A stretch of DNA of 64,000 bases from Balaenoptera acutorostrata (Eukaryota; Chordata; Mammalia; Artiodactyla; Balaenopteridae), in contig NW_026645880.1 in assembly GCF_949987535.1 (NCBI RefSeq), positions 186,001-250,000 on the forward strand, in the 5' to 3' direction. The notes beneath the pieces were generated by a model. It did not search any database. It saw nothing but the letters and a program-made list of their open reading frames with translations, and was not told the origin of the DNA. A program made the position numbers and the translations under genes. Shown one piece after another: positions 23,822-38,017 of the stretch. Numbering within the stretch: position 1 is the stretch's first letter; every line of letters begins with the position of its first letter.

Positions 23822-25618
23822 ACAATGCTACATGACACTGGTCATCACAGTTCTCCATGACCTTTGCCATCACAATGCTCTATATAGTTTTTCATGACAA
23901 TTCTAAATGACCACTTTAATCAATTTGCTTGCTGACCATTTTCATCACATTTCTCTATTGTCATTACAATTCCCCATGACCCCTTTCTTCACAATGCTCC
24001 ATGATGCCTGTCACCACAATGCTCAATGGCTTTTGTTATCACAATGCTCCAGGACCAGTTTCATCACAATACTCCATCCCCCTTGTCATCACGGTGCACA
24101 ATGAAACCTCTCATTACAATGCTCCGTGACACTTGTCATCACAATGCTCCATGGCCCTTGTCATCACAATGCTCCAGAATTCTTGTCATCACCATGTTCC
24201 ATGACCATGTCATCACAATTCTCCATGGCCCTTCGCATCACAATGCTCCAGAATTCTTGTCATCACAATGTTCCATGACCGTGTCATCACAATGCTCCAT
24301 GGCCCTTTTCATCACAATGCTCCAGATTGCTTGTCATCACAAAGTTCCATGACCGTGTCATCACAATGCACCATGGCCTTTGTCATCACCATGCTCCAGA
24401 ATTCTTGTCATCACAATGTTCCATGACCGTGTCATCACAATGGTCCAGAATTCTTGTCATCACCATGTTCCATGACCATGTCATCACAATTCTCCATGGC
24501 CCTTCTCATCACAATGCTCCAGAATTCTTGTCATCACAATGTTCCATGACCGTGTCATCACAATGCTCCATGGCCCTTGTCAACACAATGCTGCAGAATT
24601 CTTGTCATCACAATGTTCCATGACCGTGTCATCACAATGCTCCATAATTCTTGTCATCACAATGTTCCATGACCGTGTCATCACAATGCTCCATGGCCCT
24701 TGTAATCACAATGCTCCAGAATTCTTGTCATCACAAAGTTCCATGACCGTGTCATCACAATGCACCATGGCCCTTGTCATCACAATGCTCCAAACTTCTT
24801 GTCATCACAATGTTCCATGACCGTGTCATCACAATGCTCCATGGCCCTTGTCATCACAATGCTCCAGAATTCTTTTCATCACAATGTTCCATGACCGTGT
24901 CATCACAAAGCTCCATGGCCCTTGTCATCACAATGCTCCAGATTTCTTGTCATCACAATGTTCCATGACCGTGTCATCACAATGCTCCATAATTCTTGTC
25001 ATCAAAATGTTCCATGACCGTGTCATCACAATGCTCCAGAATTCTTGACATCACAAAGTTCCATGACCGTGTCATCACAATGCACCATGGCCCTTGTCAT
25101 CACAATGCTCCAGAATTCTTGTCATCACCATGTTCCATGACCATGTCATCACAATTCTCCATGGCCCTTCTCATCACAATGCTCCAGAATTCTTGTCATC
25201 ACAATGCTCCATGGCCCTTGTCATCACAATGCTCCAGAATTCTTGTCATCACAATGTTCCATGACCGTGTCATCACAATGCTCCATGGCCCTTGTCATCA
25301 CAATGCTCCAGAATTCTTGTCATCACAATGTTCCATGACCGTGTCATCACAATGCTCCATAATTCTTCTCATCACAATGTTCCATAACCGTGTCATCACA
25401 ATGCTCCAGAATTCTTGTCATCACAATGTTCCATGACCGTGTCATCACAATGCTCCATGGCCCTTGTCATCACAATGTTCCAGAATTCTTGTCATCACAA
25501 TGTTCCATGACCGTGTCATCACAATGCTCCATAATTCTTGTCATCACAATGTTCCATGACCGTGTCATCACAATGCTCCATAATTCTTGTCATCACAATG
25601 TTCCAAGACCGTGTCATC
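23822..25618 (+). repeat. Block 23: B block
   Basis: B header mark present. The body has CAATGGTCCAG, TGTCAACACAATGCTGCAG, GTAATCAC and CAAACTTC. A private CTTGACATCAC occurs near 25046. Confidence 0.88.
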
Positions 25619-26208
25619 ACAATGCTACATGACATTGGTCATCACAGTTCTCCATGACCTTTTCCATCACAATGCTCTATATAGTTTTTCATGACAATTC
25701 TAAATGACCACTTTAATCAATTTGCTTGTTGACCATTTTCATCACATATCTCTATTGTCATTACAATTCCCCATAACCCCTTTCTTCACAATGCTCCATG
25801 ATGCCTGTCATCACAATGCTCAATGGCCTTTGTTATCACAATGCTCCAGGACCAGTTTCATCACAATACTCCACCCCACTTGTCATCACGGTGCACAATG
25901 ATACCTCTCTTTACAATGCTCCGTGACACTTGTCATCACAATGCTCCATGGCCCTTGTCATCACAATGCTCCAGAATTCTTGTCATCACAAAGTTCCATG
26001 ACCGTGTCATCACAATGCACCATGGCCCTTGTCTGCACAATGCTCCAAACTTCTTGTCATCACAAAGTTCCATGACCGTGTCATCACAATGCTCCATGGC
26101 CCTTGTCATCACAATGCTCCAGAATTCTTGTCATCACAAGGTTCCATGACCGTGTCATCACAATGCTACATAATTCTTGTCATCAAAATGTTCCATGACC
26201 GTGTCACC
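25619..26208 (+). repeat. Block 24: C block
   Basis: C marks with CTTGTTGACC and GATACCTCTCTTT. The body has CTTGTCTGCACAATG near 26030, a rare variant also found in block 13 near 13385. Confidence 0.89.
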
Positions 26209-27167
26209 ACAATGCTACATGACCCTGGTCATCACAGTTCTCCATGACCTTTGCCATCACAATGCTCTATATAGTTTTTCATGACAATTCTAAATGACCA
26301 CTTTAATCAATTTGCTTGCTGACCATTTTCATCACATTTCTCTATTGTCATTACAATTCCCCATGACCCCTTTCTTCACAATGCTCCATGATGCCTGTCA
26401 TCACAATGCTCAATGGCTTTTGTTATCACAATGCTCCAGGACCAGTTTCATCACAATACTCCATCCCCCTTGTCATCACGGTGCACAATGAAACCTCTCA
26501 TTACAATGCTCCGTGACACTTGTCATCACAATGCTCCATGGCCCTTGTCATCACAATGCTCCAGAACTCTTGTCATCACCATGTTCCATGACCATGTCAT
26601 CACAATTCTCCATGGCCCTTCGCATCACAATGCTCCAGAATTCTTGTCATCACAATGTTCCATGACCGTGTCATCACAATGCTCCATGGCCCTTTTCATC
26701 ACAATGCTCCAGATTGCTTGTCATCACAAAGTTCCATGACCGTATTATCACAATGCTCCATGGCCCTTGTCATCACATTGCTCCAGAATTCTTGTCATCT
26801 CAATGTTCCATGATCGTGTCATCACAATGCTCCATAATTCTTGTCATCACAATGTTCCATGACCGTGTCATCACAATGCTCCATAATTCTTGTCATCTCA
26901 ATGTTCCATGACCGTGTCACCACAATGCTCCATGGCCCTTGTCATCCCAATGCTCCAGAATTCTTGTCATCACAATGTTGCATGACCGTGTCATCACAAT
27001 GCTCCATGGCCCTTGTCATCACAATTCTCCAGAATTCTTGTCATCACAATGTTCCATGACCGTGTCATCACAATGCTCCATAATTCTTGTCATCACAATG
27101 TTCCATGACCGTGTCACCACAATGCTCCACAATTCTTGTCATCACAATGTTCCATGACCGTATCATC
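26209..27167 (+). repeat. Block 25: A block
   Basis: A type with CAGAACTCTTG. Private changes include GTTGCATGACC near 26979 and CATCAGAATGCTACATG near 27167. Confidence 0.9.
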
Positions 27168-29013
27168 AGAATGCTACATGACACTGGTCATCACAGTTCT
27201 CCATGACCTTTGCCATCACAATGCTCTATATAGTTTTTCATGACAATTCTAAATGACCACTTTAATCAATTTGCTTGCTGACCATTTTCATCACATTTCT
27301 CTATTGTCATTACAATTCCCCATGACCCCTTTCTTCACAATGCTCCATGATGCCTGTCACCACAATGCTCAATGGCTTTTGTTATCACAATGCTCCAGGA
27401 CCAGTTTCATCACAATACTCCATCCCCCTTGTCATCACGGTGCACAATGAAACCTCTCATTACAATGCTCCGTGACACTTGTCATCACAATGCTCCATGG
27501 CCCTTGTCATCACAATGCTCCAGAATTCTTGTCATCACCATGTTCCATGACCATGTCATCACAATTCTCCATGGCCCTTCGCATCACAATGCTCCAGAAT
27601 TCTTGTCATCACAATGTTCCATGACCGTGTCATCACAATGCTCCATGGCCCTTTTCATCACAATGCTCCAGATTGCTTGTCATCACAAAGTTCCATGACC
27701 GTGTCATCACAATGCACCATGGCCTTTGTCATCACCATGCTCCAGAATTCTTGTCATCACAATGTTCCATGACCGTGTCATCACAATGGTCCAGAATTCT
27801 TGTCATCACCATGTTCCATGACCATGTCATCACAATTCTCCATGGCCCTTCTCATCACAATGCTCCAGAATTCTTGTCATCACAATGTTCCATGACCGTG
27901 TCATCACAATGCACCATGGCCCTTGTCATCACAATTCTCCAGAATTCTTGTCATCACAATATTCCTTTACCGTGTCATCACAATGCTCCATGGCCCTTGT
28001 CATCACAATGCTCCATAATTCTTGTCATCACAATGTTCCATGACCGTGTCATCACAATGCTCCATGGCCCTTGTCAACACAATGCTGCAGAATTCTTGTC
28101 ATCACAATGTTCCATGACCGTGTCATCACAATGCTCCATAATTCTTGTCATCAAAATGTTCCATGACCGTGTCATCACAATGCTCCAGAATTCTTGTCAT
28201 CACAAAGTTCCATGACCGTGTCATCACAATGCACCATGGCCCTTGTCATCACAATGCTCCAGAATTCTTGTCATCACAGTGTTCCATGACCGTGTCATCA
28301 GAATGCTCCATGGCCCTTGTCATCACAATGCTCCTGAATTCTTGTCATCAAAAGATTCCATGACCGTGTCATTACAATGCTCCATAATTCTTGTCATCAA
28401 AATGTTCCATGACCGTGTCATCACAATGCTCCAGATTTCTTGTCATCACAAAGTTCCATGACCGTGTCATCAAAATGCACCATGGCCCTTGTCATCACAA
28501 TGCTCCAGAATTCTTGTCATCACCATGTTCCATGACCATGTCATCACAATTCTCCATGGCCCTTCTCATCACAATGCTCCAGAATTCTTGTCATCACAAT
28601 GCTCCATGGCCCTTGTCATCACAATGCTCCAGAATTCTTGTCATCACAATGTTCCATGACCGTGTCATCACAATGCTCCATGGCCCTTGTCATCACAATG
28701 CTCCAGAATTCTTGTCATCACAATGTTCCATGACCGTGTCATCACAATGCTCCATAATTCTTCTCATCACAATGTTCCATGACCGTGTCATCACAATGCT
28801 CCAGAATTCTTGTCATCACAATGTTCCATGACCGTGTCATCACAATGCTCCATGGCCCTTGTCATCACAATGCTCCAGAATTCTTGTCATCACAATGTTC
28901 CATGACCGTGTCATCACAATGCTCCATAATTCTTGTCATCACAATGTTCCATGACCGTGTCATCACAATGCTCCATAATTCTTGTCATCACAATGTTCCA
29001 TGACCGTGTCATC
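27168..29013 (+). repeat. Block 26: B block
   Basis: B header mark present. The body retains ATTCCTTTACC (near 27962, as in block 15) and CATCAAAAGATTCC (as in block 20), so it combines markers found in different earlier copies. A private CATCAAAATGCACC occurs near 28470. Confidence 0.88.
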
Positions 29014-30981
29014 ACAATGCTACATGACATTGGTCATCACAGTTCTCCATGACCTTTTCCATCACAATGCTCTATATAGTTTTTCATGACAATTCTAAAT
29101 GACCACTTTAATCAATTTGCTTGTTGACCATTTTCATCACATATCTCTATTGTCATTACAATTCCCCATAACCCCTTTCTTCACAATGCTCCATGATGCC
29201 TGTCATCACAATGCTCAATGGCCTTTGTTATCACAATGCTCCAGGACCAGTTTCATCACAATACTCCATCCCACTTGTCATCACGGTGCACAATGAAACC
29301 TCTCTTTACAATGCTCCGTGACACTTGTCATCACAATGCTCCATGGCCCTTGTCATCACAATGCAACAGAATTCTTGTCATCACCATGTTCCATGACCAT
29401 GTCATCACAATTCTCCATGGCCCTTCGCATCACAATGCTCCAGAATTCTTGTCATCACAATGTTCCATGACCGTGTCATAACAATGCTCCATGGCCCTTT
29501 TCATCACAATGCTCCAGATTGCTTGTCATCACAAAGTTCCATGACCGTGTCATCACAATGCACCATGGCCTTTGTCATCACCATGCTCCAGAATTCTTGT
29601 CATCACAATGTTCCATGACCGTGTCATCACAATGCTCCATGGCCCTTGTCATCACAATGCTCCAGAATTCTTGTCATCACAATGTTCCATGACCGTGTCA
29701 TCACAATGCTCCATGGCCCTTCTCATCACAATGCTCCAGAATTCTTGTCATCACAATGTTCCGTGACCGTGTCATCACAATCCTCCATAATTCTTGTCAT
29801 CACAATGTTCCATGACCGTGTCATCACAATGCTCGATAATTCTTGTCATCACAATGTTCCATGACGGTGTCATCAAAATGCTCCAGAATTCTTGTCATCA
29901 CAATGTTCCATGACCAGGTCATCACAATGCTCCATGGCCCTTGTCATCACAATGCTCCAGAATTCTTGTCATCACAATGTTCCATGACCGTATCATCACA
30001 ATGCTCCATGGCCCTTGTCATCACAATGCTCCAGAATTCTTGTCATCACAATGTTCCATGACCGTGTCATCACAATGCTCCATAATTCTTGTCATCACAA
30101 TGTTCTATGACCGTGTCATCACAATGCTCCATGGCCCTTGTCATCACAATGCTCCAGAATTCTTGTCATCACAATGTTCCATGACCGTGTCATCACAATG
30201 CTCCATAATTCTTGTCATCACAATGTTCCATGACCGTGTCATCACAATGCTCCATGGCCCTTGTCATCACAATGCTCCAGAATTCTTGTCATCATAAAGT
30301 TCCATGACCGTGTCATCACAATGCACCATGGCCCTTGTCATCACAATGCTCCAAACTTCTTGTCATCACAAAGTTCCATGACCGTGTCATCACAATGCTC
30401 CATGGCCCTTGTCATCACAATGCTCCAGAATTCTTGTCATCACAAGGTTCCATGACCGCGTCATCACAATGCTACATAATTCTTGTCATCAAAATGTTCC
30501 ATGACCGTGTCACCACAATGCTACATAATTCTTGTCATCACAATGTTCCATGACCGTGTCACCACAATGCTCCATGGCCCTTGTCATCACAATGCTCCAG
30601 AATTCTTGTCATCACAATATTCCATGACCGTGTCATCACAATGCTCCATGACACTGGTCATCACAATGCTCCAGAATTCTTGTCATCACAATGTTCCATG
30701 ACCGTGTCATCACAATGCTCCATAATTCTTCTCATCACAATGTTCCATGACCGTGTCATCACAATGCTCCAGAATTCTTGTCATCACAATGTTCCATGAC
30801 CGTGTCATCACAATGCTCCATGGCCCTTGTCATCACAATGCTCCAGAATTCTTGTCATCACAATGTTCCATGACCGTGTCATCACAATGCTCCATAATTC
30901 TTGTCATCACAATGTTCCATGACCGTGTCATCACAATGCTCCATAATTCTTGTCATCACAATGTTCCATGACCGTGTCATC
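29014..30981 (+). repeat. Block 27: C' block with a long body
   Basis: C' header marks: CTACATGACATTGG, CTTGTTGACC, CACATATCTC, CCATCCCACTTG, GAAACCTCTCTTT. The body has GCAACAGAATT, GTGTCATAACAATG, CAATCCTCC, GCTCGATAATT, TGACGGTGTC, TGACCAGGTC and CATCATAAAGTTCC. Much of it recurs at +1,968 (block 28) and its tail at +4,674 (block 30). Confidence 0.89.
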
Positions 30982-32482
30982 ACAATGCTACATGACATTG
31001 GTCATCACAGTTCTCCATGACCTTTTCCATCACAATGCTCTATATAGTTTTTCATGACAATTCTAAATGACCACTTTAATCAATTTGCTTGTTGACCATT
31101 TTCATCACATATCTCTATTGTCATTACAATTCCCCATAACCCCTTTCTTCACAATGCTCCATGATGCCTGTCATCACAATGCTCAATGGCCTTTGTTATC
31201 ACAATGCTCCAGGACCAGTTTCATCACAATACTCCATCCCACTTGTCATCACGGTGCACAATGAAACCTCTCTTTACAATGCTCCGTGACACTTGTCATC
31301 ACAATGCTCCATGGCACTTGTCATCACAATGCAACAGAATTCTTGTCATCACCATGTTCCATGACCATGTCATCACAATTCTCCATGGCCCTTCGCATCA
31401 CAATGCTCCAGAATTCTTGTCATCACAATGTTCCATGACCGTGTCATAACAATGCTCCATGGCCCTTTTCATCACAATGCTCCAGATTGCTTGTCATCAC
31501 AAAGTTCCATGACCGTGTCATCACAATGCACCATGGCCTTTGTCATCACCATGCTCCAGAATTCTTGTCATCACAATGATCCATGACCGTGTCATCACAA
31601 TGCTCCATGGCCCTTGTCATCACAATGCTCCAGAATTCTTGTCATCACAATGTTCCATGACCGTGTCATCACAATGCTCCATGGCCCTTCTCATCACAAT
31701 GCTCCAGAATTCTTGTCATCACAATGTTCCGTGACCGTGTCATCACAATCCTCCATAATTCTTGTCATCACAATGTTCCATGACCGTGTCATCACAATGC
31801 TCGATAATTCTTGTCATCACAATGTTCCATGACGGTGTCATCAAAATGCTCCAGAATTCTTGTCATCACAATGTTCCATGACCAGGTCATCACAATGCTC
31901 CATGGCCCTTGTCATCACAATGCTCCAGAATTCTTGTCATCACAATGTTCCATGACCGTATCATCACAATGCTCCATGGCCCTTGTCATCACAATGCTCC
32001 AGAATTCTTGTCATCACAATGTTCCATGACCGTGTCATCACAATGCTCCATAATTCTTGTCATCACAATGTTCTATGACCGTGTCATCACAATGCTCCAT
32101 GGCCCTTGTCATCACAATGCTCCAGAATTCTTGTCATCACAATGTTCCATGACCGTGTCATCACAATGCTCCATAATTCTTGTCATCACAATGTTCCATG
32201 ACCGTGTCATCACAATGCTCCATGGCCCTTGTCATCACAATGCTCCAGAATTCTTGTCATCATAAAGTTCCATGACCGTGTCATCACAATGAACCATGGC
32301 CCTTGTCATCACAATGCTCCAGAATTCTTGTCATCACAAAGTTCCATGACCGTGTCATCACAATGCTCCATGGCCCTTGTCATCACAATGCTCCAGAATT
32401 CTTGTCATCACAAGGTTCCATGACCGTGTCAACACAATGCTACATAATTCTTGTCATCAAAATGTTCCATGACCGTGTCACC
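30982..32482 (+). repeat. Block 28: C' block
   Basis: Near-identical to block 27 over its first ~1.3 kb. It has CATGGCACTTG near 31312, CAATGATCC near 31577 and GAACCATGG near 32290. It ends with CAAGGTTCC, GTGTCAACAC and CTACATAATT ahead of an A header. Confidence 0.88.
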
Positions 32483-33614
32483 ACAATGCTACATGACCCT
32501 GGTCATCACAGTTCTCCATGACCTTTGCCATCACAATGCTCTATATAGTTTTTCATGACAATTCTAAATGACCACTTTAATCAATTTGCTTGCTGACCAT
32601 TTTCATCACATTTCTCTATTGTCATTACAATTCCCCATGACCCCTTTCTTCACAATGCTCCATGATGCCTGTCATCACAATGCTCAATGGCTTTTGTTAT
32701 CACAATGCTCCAGGACCAGTTTCATCACAATACTCCATCCCCCTTGTCATCACGGTGCACAATGAAACCTCTCATTACAATGCTCCGTGACACTTGTCAT
32801 CACAATGCTCCATGGCCCTTGTCATCACAATGCTCCAGAACTCTTGTCATCACCATGTTCCATGACCATGTCATCACAATGCTCCATGGCCCTTCTCATC
32901 ACAATGCTCCAGAATTCTTGTCATCACAATGTTCCGTGACCGTGTCATCACAATGCTCCATAATTCTTGTCATCACAATGTTCCATGACCGTGTCATCAC
33001 AATGCTCCATGGCCCTTTTCATCACAATGCTCCAGATTGCTTGTCATCACAAAGTTCCATGACCGTGTCATCACAATGCACCATGGCCTTTGTCATCACC
33101 ATGCTCCAGAATTCTTGTCATCACAATGTTCCATGACCGTGTCATCACAATGCTCCATGGCCCTTTTCATCACAATGCTACAGATTGCTTGTCATCACAA
33201 AGTTCCATGACCGTATTATCACAATGCTCCATGGCCCTTGTCATCACATTGCTCCAGAATTCTTGTCATCTCAATGTTCCATGATCGTGTCATCACAATG
33301 CTCCAGATTGCTTGTCATCACAAAGTTCCATGACCGTGTCATCACAATGCACCATGGCCTTTGTCATCACCATGCTCCAGAATTCTTGTCATCACAATGT
33401 TCCATGACCGTGTCATCACAATGCTCCATGGCCCTTGTCATCACAATGCTCCAGAATTCTTGTCATCACAATGTTCCATGACCGTGTCATCACAATGCTC
33501 CATGGCCGTTGTCATCACAATTCTCCAGAATTCTAGTCATCACAATGTTCCATGACCGTGTCATCACAATGCTCCATAATTCTTGTCATCACAATGTTCC
33601 ATGACTGTGTCATC
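32483..33614 (+). repeat. Block 29: A block, long form
   Basis: A header with CAGAACTCTTG. The body has GTTCCGTGACC, two CAGATTGC/CAAAGTTCC sets and a GCTACAGATTGC variant near 33178. It is 271 bp (11 monomers) longer than its partner, block 32. Confidence 0.88.
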
Positions 33615-35655
33615 ACAATGCTACATGACCCTGGTCATCACAGTTCTACATGACCTTTGCCATCACAATGCTCTATATAGTTTTTCATGACAATTCTAAA
33701 TGACCACTTTAATCAATTTGCTTGCTGACAATTTTCATCACATTTCTCTATTGTCATTACAATTTCCCATGACCCCCTTCTTCACAATGCTCCATGATGC
33801 CTGTCATCACAATGCTCAATGGCTTTTGTTATCACAATGCTCCAGGACCAGTTTCATCACAATACTCCATCCCCCTTGTCATCACGGTGCACAATGAAAC
33901 CTCTCATTACAATGCTCTGTGACACTTGTCATCACAATGCTCCATGGCCCTTGTCATCACAATGCTCCAGAATTCTTGTCATCACAATGTTCCATGACCG
34001 TGTTATCACAATGCTCCATGGCCCTTGTCATCACAATGCTCCAGAATTCTTGTCATCACAATGTTCCATGATCGTGTCATCACAATGCTCCATAATTCTT
34101 GTCATCACAATGTTCCATGACCGTGTCATCACAATGCTCCATAATTCTTGTCATCACAATGTTCCATGACCGTGTCACCACAATGCTCCATGGCCCTTGT
34201 CATCCCAATGCTCCAGAATTCTTGTCATCACAATGTTCCATGACCGTGTCATCACAATGCTCCATGGCCCTTGTCATCACAATTCTCCAGAATTCTTGTC
34301 ATCACAATGTTCCATGACCGTGTCATCACAATGCTCCATAATTCTTGTCATCACAATGTTCCATGACCGTGTCATCACAATGCTCCATGGCCCTTCTCAT
34401 CACAATGCTCCAGAATTCTTGTCATCACAATATTCCGTGACCGTGTCATCACAATGCTCCATAATTCTTGTCATCACAATGTTCCATGACCGTGTCATCA
34501 CAATGCTCGATAATTCTTGTCATCACAATGTTCCATGACGGTGTCATCAAAATGCTCCAGAATTCTTGTCATCACAATGTTCCATGACCAGGTCATCACA
34601 ATGCTCCATGGCCCTTGTCATCACAATGCTCCAGAATTCTTGTCATCACAATGTTCCATGACCGTATCATCACAATGCTCCATGGCCCTTGTCATCACAA
34701 TGCTCCAGAATTCTTGTCATTACAATGTTCCATGACCGTGTCATCACAATGCTCCATAATTCTTGTCATCACAATGTTCTATGACCGTGTCATCACAATG
34801 CTCCATGGCCCTTGTCATCACAATGCTCCAGAATTCTTGTCATCACAATGTTCCATGACCGTGTCATCACAATGCTCCATAATTTTTGTCATCACAATGT
34901 TCCATGACCGTGTCATCACAATGCTCCATGGCCCTTGTCATCACAATGCTCCAGAATCCTTGTCATCATAAAGTTCCATGACCGTGTCATCACAATGCAC
35001 CATGGCCCTTGTCATCACAATGCTCCAAACTTCTTGTCATCACAAAGTTCCATGACCATGTCATCACAATGCTCCATGGCCCTTGTCATCACAATGCTCC
35101 AGAATTCTTGTCATCACAAGGTTCCATGACCGCGTCATCACAATGCTACATAATTCTTGTCATCAAAATGTTCCATGACCGTGTCACCACAATGCTACAT
35201 AATTCTTGTCATCACAATGTTCCATGACCGTGTCACCACAATGCTCCATGGCCCTTGTCATCACAATGCTCCAGAATTCTTGTCATCACAATATTCCATG
35301 ACCGTGTCATCACAATGCTCCATGACACTGGTCATCACAATGCTCCAGAATTCTTGTCATCACAATGTTCCATGACCGTGTCATCACAATGCTCCATAAT
35401 TCTTCTCATCACAATGTTCCATGACCGTGTCATCACAATGCTCCAGAATTCTTGTCATCACAATGTTCCATGACCGTGTCATCACAATGCTCCATGGCCC
35501 TTGTCATCACAATGCTCCAGAATTCTTGTCATCACAATGTTCCATGACCGTGTCATCACAATGCTCCATAATTCTTGTCATCACAATGTTCCATGACCGT
35601 GTCATCACAATGCTCCATAATTCTTGTCATCACAATGTTCCATGACCGTGTCATC
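33615..35655 (+). repeat. Block 30: D block
   Basis: D header marks: TTCTACATGACC, GCTGACAATTTTC, TTTCCCATGACCCCC and GCTCTGTGACAC. The second half of the body is the C' body tail from block 27. The block ends in CTCCATGACATTGG where CTACATGACATTGG is usual. Confidence 0.88.
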
Positions 35656-37156
35656 ACAATGCTCCATGACATTGGTCATCACAGTTCTCCATGACCTTTT
35701 CCATCACAATGCTCTATATAGTTTTTCATGACAATTCTAAATGACCACTTTAATCAATTTGCTTGTTGACCATTTTCATCACATATCTCTATTGTCATTA
35801 CAATTCCCCATAACCCCTTTCTTCACAATGCTCCATGATGCCTGTCATCACAATGCTCAATGGCCTTTGTTATCACAATGCTCCAGGACCAGTTTCATCA
35901 CAATACTCCATCCCACTTGTCATCACGGTGCACAATGAAACCTCTCTTTACAATGCTCCGTGACACTTGTCATCACAATGCTCCATGGCCCTTGTCATCA
36001 CAATGCAACAGAATTCTTGTCATCACCATGTTCCATGACCATGTCATCACAATTCTCCATGGCCCTTCGCATCACAATGCTCCAGAATTCTTGTCATCAC
36101 AATGTTCCATGACCGTGTCATAACAATGCTCCATGGCCCTTTTCATCACAATGCTCCAGATTGCTTGTCATCACAAAGTTCCATGACCGTGTCATCACAA
36201 TGCACCATGGCCTTTGTCATCACCATGCTCCAGAATTCTTGTCATCACAATGTTCCATGACCGTGTCATCACAATGCTCCATTGCCCTTGTCATCACAAT
36301 GCTCCAGAATTCTTGTCATCACAATGTTCCATGACCGTGTCATCACAATGCTCCATGGCCCTTCTCATCACAATGCTCCAGAATTCTTGTCATCACAATG
36401 TTCCGTGACCGTGTCATCACAATCCTCCATAATTCTTGTCATCACAATGTTCCATGACCGTGTCATCACAATGCTCGATAATTCTTGTCATCACAATGTT
36501 CCATGACGGTGTCATCAAAATGCTCCAGAATTCTTGTCATCACAATGTTCCATGACCAGGTCATCACAATGCTCCATGGCCCTTGTCATCACAATGCTCC
36601 AGAATTCTTGTCATCACAATGTTCCATGACCGTATCATCACAATGCTCCATGGCCCTTGTCATCACAATGCTCCAGAATTCTTGTCATCACAATGTTCCA
36701 TGACCGTGTCATCACAATGCTCCATAATTCTTGTCATCACAATGTTCTATGACCGTGTCATCACAATGCTCCATGGCCCTTGTCATCACAATGCTCCAGA
36801 ATTCTTGTCATCACAATGTTCCATGACCGTGTCATCACAATGCTCCATAATTCTTGTCATCACAATGTTCCATGACCGTGTCATCACAATGCTCCATGGC
36901 CCTTGTCATCACAATGCTCCAGAATTCTTGTCATCATAAAGTTCCATGACCGTGTCATCACAATGAACCATGGCCCTTGTCATCACAATGCTCCAGAATT
37001 CTTGTCATCACAAAGTTCCATGACCGTGTCATCACAATGCTCCATGGCCCTTGTCATCACAATGCTCCAGAATTCTTGTCATCACAAGGTTCCATGACCG
37101 TGTCAACACAATGCTACATAATTCTTGTCATCAAAATGTTCCATGACCGTGTCACC
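35656..37156 (+). repeat. Block 31: C' block
   Basis: Copies block 28 at +4,674 bp. It differs by CATTGCCCTTG near 36281 and keeps GAACCATGG and GTGTCAACAC. Confidence 0.88.
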
Positions 37157-38017
37157 ACAATGCTACATGACCCTGGTCATCACAGTTCTCCATGACCTTT
37201 GCCATCACAATGCTCTATATAGTTTTTCATGACAATTCTAAATGACCACTTTAATCAATTTGCTTGCTGACCATTTTCATCACATTTCTCTATTGTCATT
37301 ACAATTCCCCATGACCCCTTTCTTCACAATGCTCCATGATGCCTGTCATCACAATGCTCAATGGCTTTTGTTATCACAATGCTCCAGGACCAGTTTCATC
37401 ACAATACTCCATCCCCCTTGTCATCACGGTGCACAATGAAACCTCTCATTACAATGCTCCGTGACACTTGTCATCACAATGCTCCATGGCCCTTGTCATC
37501 ACAATGCTCCAGAACTCTTGTCATCACCATGTTCCATGACCATGTCATCACAATGCTCCATGGCCCTTCTCATCACAATGCTCCAGAATTCTTGTCATCA
37601 CAATGTTCCGTGACCGTGTCATCACAATGCTCCATAATTCTTGTCATCACAATGTTCCATGACCGTGTCATCACAATGCTCCATGGCCCTTTTCATCACA
37701 ATGCTCCAGATTGCTTGTCATCACAAAGTTCCATGACCGTGTCATCACAATGCACCATGGCCTTTGTCATCACCATGCTCCAGAATTCTTGTCATCACAA
37801 TGTTCCATGACCGTGTCATCACAATGCTCCATGGCCCTTGTCATCACAATGCTCCAGAATTCTTGTCATCACAATGTTCCATGACCGTGTCATCACAATG
37901 CTCCATGGCCGTTGTCATCACAATTCTCCAGAATTCTAGTCATCACAATGTTCCATGACCGTGTCATCACAATGCTCCATAATTCTTGTCATCACAATGT
38001 TCCATGACTGTGTCATC
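37157..38017 (+). repeat. Block 32: A block with 271 bp deletion
   Basis: Identical in order to block 29 up to GCACCATGG and CACCATGCTCC. It then joins the regular trimers directly, without the CCGTATTATC/CACATTGC/CATGATCG set. Confidence 0.88.

Larger units (their letters stand above)
22863..26208 (+). repeat. Superunit A-B-C, copy 4 (3,346 bp)
   Basis: A is 959 bp, B is 1,797 bp and C is 590 bp, collinear with copies 1 and 3. Confidence 0.9.
26209..29013 (+). repeat. Superunit A-B, copy 5 (2,805 bp), followed by a C' block
   Basis: A is 959 bp and B is 1,846 bp. The C position is taken by a C' header (CCATCCCACTTG and GAAACCTCTCTTT) with a much longer body, so this is the switch from the A-B-C region to the C'-A-D region. 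Confidence 0.88.
30982..35655 (+). repeat. Superunit C'-A-D, copy 1 (4,674 bp)
   Basis: C' is 1,501 bp, A is 1,132 bp and D is 2,041 bp. The order restarts at 35656. The tail of D (about 34517-35645) equals the tail of block 27 (29843-30971), so the duplicated segment runs from about 29.7 kb to 34.3 kb and repeats from about 34.4 kb. Confidence 0.88.
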